In this document: positions 7,600 to 9,855 of the stretch, piece by piece | How positions within the stretch are numbered: position 1 is the stretch's first letter | Layout: every line of letters starts with the position of its first letter | Assembly: GCA_900546835.1 (NCBI GenBank) | Contig: UREH01000085.1 | Coordinates: forward strand, 1 to 9,855 | Direction of reading: 5' to 3' | DNA from: an uncultured Porphyromonadaceae bacterium | GTDB lineage: Bacteria; Bacteroidota; Bacteroidia; Bacteroidales; Muribaculaceae | Length of the DNA stretch: 9,855 nucleotides | Notes under the pieces: model-generated | What the model was told of the DNA's origin: nothing | Database searches by the model: none | What the model saw: the letters and a program-made list of their open reading frames with translations, nothing else | Made by a program: the position numbers and the translations under genes

Positions 7600-8175
7600 T
7601 CAATCGTCGGCCGGCTCGCCGAATTCCTCGCGCAACGCATCGAAACGCGTCAGCGCCTCCGGACCAAATTTCGCCACGGAAGCACGCACACGCTCCATCG
7701 GTTTTCGACGCATGTCGCCGCTCTTCGAATAGAATTTATCGGCATAGCATATCAGCCGTTCAAGCTGCGAGTGGGGCATATAATCGACTCCGGAGGGAAT
7801 CTGCGGAATCCCGAGACGTTCGACATCAGCAGAAGTCAACCCCGTACCAGTGTGGCGTTCGGCCACCCTGGCCAAAGCCTCCGGCACGCCCTCGCGTCGC
7901 AGAAGCTGCGCGCCCAGACAGCCGTGGGCCAGATAGGGCGCATCGCCATGGCAATGGATGCCCGGGGCGTCGGTCATGACGATGCCGATATCATGGAGCA
8001 TCCCCGCAGCCATAACCTCTTCCTCTGCCAGGGGCAACGCCCCACGACGGGCCAGATACAAAGCCAGATTCGCTACAGACGCACAATGGCGCATATATAT
8101 ATCGCGAAGCTTTGCCTGCTCCGATCCCGCCTGTCCGCAGGGATAATAGCGGTCGATTACAGCCTGATAGTCCAT
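7600..8175 (-). CDS. HD-domain (HDIG-type) metal-dependent phosphohydrolase, substrate unknown
   Basis: This is a small 191-residue protein made almost entirely of one HD domain. HD proteins are metal-dependent hydrolases that mostly act on phosphate esters such as nucleotides. The expected metal ligands are visible: H30 (in MRHCASVANLA), the H61-D62 doublet in LHDIG, H84, H108 (in RHTGTG) and D146 (in ICYADKFYSK). No signal peptide, membrane segment or second domain is present, so it should be a soluble cytoplasmic enzyme. The spacing resembles standalone HDIG proteins rather than the GTPase-linked or (p)ppGpp synthetase forms, but the substrate cannot be named. The ATG at 8175 lies 29 bp downstream of the ilvE stop codon, so the two are probably cotranscribed. 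A few conserved-looking cysteines and histidines (C75-adjacent CHGDAPYLAHG) surround the active site. The family call is firm; the function is not. Confidence 0.88.
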   Translation of the reverse strand: MDYQAVIDRYYPCGQAGSEQAKLRDIYMRHCASVANLALYLARRGALPLAEEEVMAAGMLHDIGIVMTDAPGIHCHGDAPYLAHGCLGAQLLRREGVPEALARVAERHTGTGLTSADVERLGIPQIPSGVDYMPHSQLERLICYADKFYSKSGDMRRKPMERVRASVAKFGPEALTRFDALREEFGEPADD

Positions 8176-8204
8176 ACCGGTATACGCAGCGACGTCAATT
8201 CCGC

Positions 8205-9233
8205 TTATAAATCCAGAATCACGTTCCAGCCGTGGACATCCTCCATCTCTCCGAGACGGATGGCCGAAAGCGTATCGTAAAGACGCCGGGTCACGGGGCC
8301 CGGTTGTCCGTCTTTCGCAATCACGTATTTGCGTCCGGTATCAAGGTCGTCGATTTCACCTACGGGCGAGCATACGGCGGCCGTGCCGCAGGCGGCGGCT
8401 TCCGAAAAATCAGGGATCTCATCGACCGTAATATGCCGGCATTCCACCTCCATACCGAAATCGCGCGCAAGCTGCATCAGCGACTGGTTGGTAATCGACG
8501 GAAGAATCGAATCGGAAGCGGGCGTGATGTATTTGCCATCCTTTATGGCGTAGAAATTGGCGGGACCGCATTCATCAAGATACTTTTTCTCCTGCGGATC
8601 GAGATAGAGCACTGCCGAATAACCCATATCGTGAGCCTTCTCGCCGGCCACAAGACTTGCGGCATAATTGCCGCCGACTTTAAAGCGGCCAGTCCCCTTC
8701 GGGGCGACGCGGTCGTACTCGCGCATAAGGCAGATATTCGTCGGCTTGAATCCGCTCTTGAAATAGGGGCCTACCGGCGTTACGAGCATGATGAAACAAT
8801 ACTCATCGGCAGGCTTGACACCCACACGGGCCGTCATGCCGATTTCCAGCGGACGGATATACAAGGATGCCCCCGATCCATAGGGAGGAATGAAACGCTC
8901 GTTGAGCCTGATGACGAGTTCCATCATCTCCACGAATTTTTCGGTGGGGAGCGGCTCCATCAGGATGCCGCGCGCGGAATCCTGAATACGGCGTGCATTC
9001 TCCAGCGGACGGAACACACGCACCTTGCCGTCCTTGCCCCTGAAAGCCTTCAGCCCCTCGAAGCATTCCTGCCCGTAATGAAGTGCCGTGGCGGCAATAT
9101 GCATCTCGATGGTCTCCGACGAGCTGATTTCAATCTCGCCCCATTTGCCATCCCGAAAATAACAACGCACATTATAGTCGGTGGGAACATATCCGAATCC
9201 CAGCGTCGACCAGTCTATGTCGGCATGTTTCAT
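8205..9233 (-). CDS. ilvE: Branched-chain amino acid aminotransferase (class IV, IlvE type II)
   Basis: IlvE is a PLP-dependent fold-type IV enzyme that transfers an amino group between glutamate and the keto acids of leucine, isoleucine and valine, the last step of their synthesis. The 342-residue protein is complete. It shows ALHYGQECFEGLKAFR (50-65), SLYIRPLEIG (123-132) and GTGRFKVGGNYAASL (180-194), in which K185 is the expected PLP lysine. YLDECGPANFY (218-228, with the glutamate E221 near the cofactor) and CGTAAVCSPVGEI (282-294) also fit. The length and the KVGGNYA type match the eukaryote-like branch II and not the roughly 309-residue E. coli form. The ATG at 9233 begins MKHADIDWSTLGFGY, a normal family start, with an A-rich leader. 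No other ilv or leu genes are in view; the next gene is an HD hydrolase 29 bp downstream. Confidence 0.95.
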   Translation of the reverse strand: MKHADIDWSTLGFGYVPTDYNVRCYFRDGKWGEIEISSSETIEMHIAATALHYGQECFEGLKAFRGKDGKVRVFRPLENARRIQDSARGILMEPLPTEKFVEMMELVIRLNERFIPPYGSGASLYIRPLEIGMTARVGVKPADEYCFIMLVTPVGPYFKSGFKPTNICLMREYDRVAPKGTGRFKVGGNYAASLVAGEKAHDMGYSAVLYLDPQEKKYLDECGPANFYAIKDGKYITPASDSILPSITNQSLMQLARDFGMEVECRHITVDEIPDFSEAAACGTAAVCSPVGEIDDLDTGRKYVIAKDGQPGPVTRRLYDTLSAIRLGEMEDVHGWNVILDL

Positions 9234-9474
9234 ATCTGTAATAGTTGATGTTTTTAATACGGTTTCAAATCAGGACGCCTGAGCGGAGCCTTTTATATCA
9301 AACAGCCTCACCAACGCCATGGTTCCGCAAAATTTAAGGCCGGCGGCGGCTGTAGCGCATTTTCCCAATCTCCGGAACAGCATTTCATAAGGAATTTAAC
9401 CATCGCTTTCATTATGATTACAAATCGAAAGCACTCCCTTGAAATGCAAGCTCAATATCAGGATTTCGTTTCTG

Positions 9475-9482
9475 CAAATATA
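9475..9482 (-). promoter_or_regulatory. Possible ilvE promoter, -7 element
   Basis: TATATTTG on the minus strand (9482 to 9475) fits TAnnTTTG and sits in an A/T-rich stretch. No TTG is found at the expected distance upstream, so the -33 element is poor. If used, transcription would begin near 9468 and leave an unusually long leader of about 235 nt before the ilvE ATG. Confidence 0.4.
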
Positions 9483-9676
9483 CACAATTATAAAATAAAT
9501 GGGGAGATTTGCGGATTTTTTTTAAGCAAACCATAATATTTCGGAAACAGTTAAGGCGCCATTGCGTGCCGGCAGTTCTTATCCATCCATCCAGCGCAGA
9601 AAATGCAAGTATCATTCCAGAAGTCCACCACCATACACCTGGAAGCTCTGCCTATGAGCAAAATCAGTGCGCATTC

Positions 9677-9810
9677 TGTTACAAATCCGCAATCGAATGT
9701 TACAATATATCAACAAATATCGTAACAATCCCCCTCGATTATCCAGCCCTATATCACATAAACAATCTGCAGATACACCTTTTCCAAATATGAGCAACGC
9801 ATATGTAACA
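9677..9810. repeat. Cluster of TGTTACA / TGTAACA motifs
   Basis: TGTTACAA occurs at 9677-9684 and 9698-9705, exactly 21 bp apart. The reverse complement TGTAACA occurs at 9804-9810, and a one-base variant, CGTAACA, at 9721-9727. The last two sites also share the longer direct repeat GTAACAATC (9722-9730 and 9805-9813). A 21-bp step places two sites on the same DNA face, as in a regulator binding region. No regulator is identified, and the region is A/T-rich, so chance is possible. Confidence 0.35.
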
Positions 9811-9828
9811 ATCGTGTAAAGTATACAC

Positions 9829-9855
9829 CTGTCTCTTATACACATCTCCGAGCCC
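9829..9855. other. Illumina Nextera adapter with Tn5 mosaic end (library artefact)
   Basis: CTGTCTCTTATACACATCT (9829-9847) is the 19-bp Tn5 mosaic end used by Nextera transposase, and the following CCGAGCCC (9848-9855) is the start of the Nextera read 2 adapter. These bases are not part of the genome; native sequence ends at about 9828. An open frame entering from this end begins MCIRDR, a peptide produced by translating this adapter, and should not be annotated. Confidence 0.97.

Larger units (their letters stand above)
9234..9828. other. Non-coding region upstream of ilvE, about 595 bp
   Basis: No gene with recognisable homology lies here. A 94-codon open frame on the plus strand (9509-9793) has no motif and an irregular composition, so I leave it out. 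Going leftward toward ilvE, the stretch holds a TGTTACA motif cluster (9677-9810), a possible -7 element (9475-9482) and two very short minus-strand ORFs of 34 codons (9412-9308) and 16 codons (9320-9270). The part right of about 9483 is A/T-rich, unlike the coding regions. It may also carry the promoter of a plus-strand gene beyond the contig end. Confidence 0.6.

Noticed and set aside
7387..8280. 297-codon open frame on the plus strand
   Set aside because: It covers the HD gene in antisense and the gltX promoter region. It has no domain and an irregular composition.
8232..9248. 338-codon open frame on the plus strand
   Set aside because: It is antisense to ilvE and shows no family motif.
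9509..9793. 94-codon plus-strand frame in the A/T-rich region
   Set aside because: It has no domain, signal peptide or clear start context, and its composition is unlike the coding genes here. It is probably chance.
9612..9845. 77-codon minus-strand frame entering from the right edge
   Set aside because: It begins MCIRDR, which is translated from the Nextera adapter; the rest has no homology I recognise.

Overview
The window looks like a piece of a Bacteroidota chromosome, most likely order Bacteroidales. A Muribaculaceae-like origin is possible, but I cannot prove it from sequence alone. The evidence is: a textbook Bacteroidota promoter (TTG, 20-nt spacer, TACCTTTG) upstream of gyrB; further TAnnTTTG -7 boxes upstream of gltX and ilvE; starts without Shine-Dalgarno sequences and with A/T-rich leaders; a short GyrB of about 650 residues; and a Gram-negative lipid A gene (waaA). 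The end of the sequence carries Illumina Nextera adapter bases, so this is a contig end from a transposase-made library and not a natural boundary.

All seven genes I can support lie on the minus strand, so transcription runs from high to low coordinates. In that order: ilvE (branched-chain aminotransferase, 9233-8205) is followed after 29 bp by a small HD-domain hydrolase (8175-7600). Then gltX (glutamyl-tRNA synthetase, 7369-5831), waaA (Kdo transferase, probable TTG start at 5807) and argR (4447-3926) form a likely transcription unit, with a promoter near 7482 and a strong hairpin-plus-U8 terminator at 3839-3892. Next, gyrB (3648-1693) has its own consensus promoter and a probable terminator at 1592-1658. 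Last is rnr (RNase R, from 1503), which runs off the left edge after 501 codons.

Functionally this is a housekeeping region: amino-acid metabolism and its regulation (ilvE, argR), translation (gltX), outer-membrane lipopolysaccharide assembly (waaA), DNA supercoiling (gyrB) and RNA turnover (rnr). I see no mobile element, CRISPR array, phage gene, tRNA, rRNA or known riboswitch. The only sizeable non-coding stretch is 9234-9828, upstream of ilvE. It holds a possible promoter, two tiny leader ORFs and a cluster of TGTTACA motifs.

I find no convincing new multi-gene system. The points most worth a second look are the adapter artefact at the right end, a perfect inverted repeat inside the gyrB promoter, an alanine replacing a conserved arginine-contacting aspartate in ArgR, the TGTTACA cluster, and the unassigned HD hydrolase paired with ilvE.
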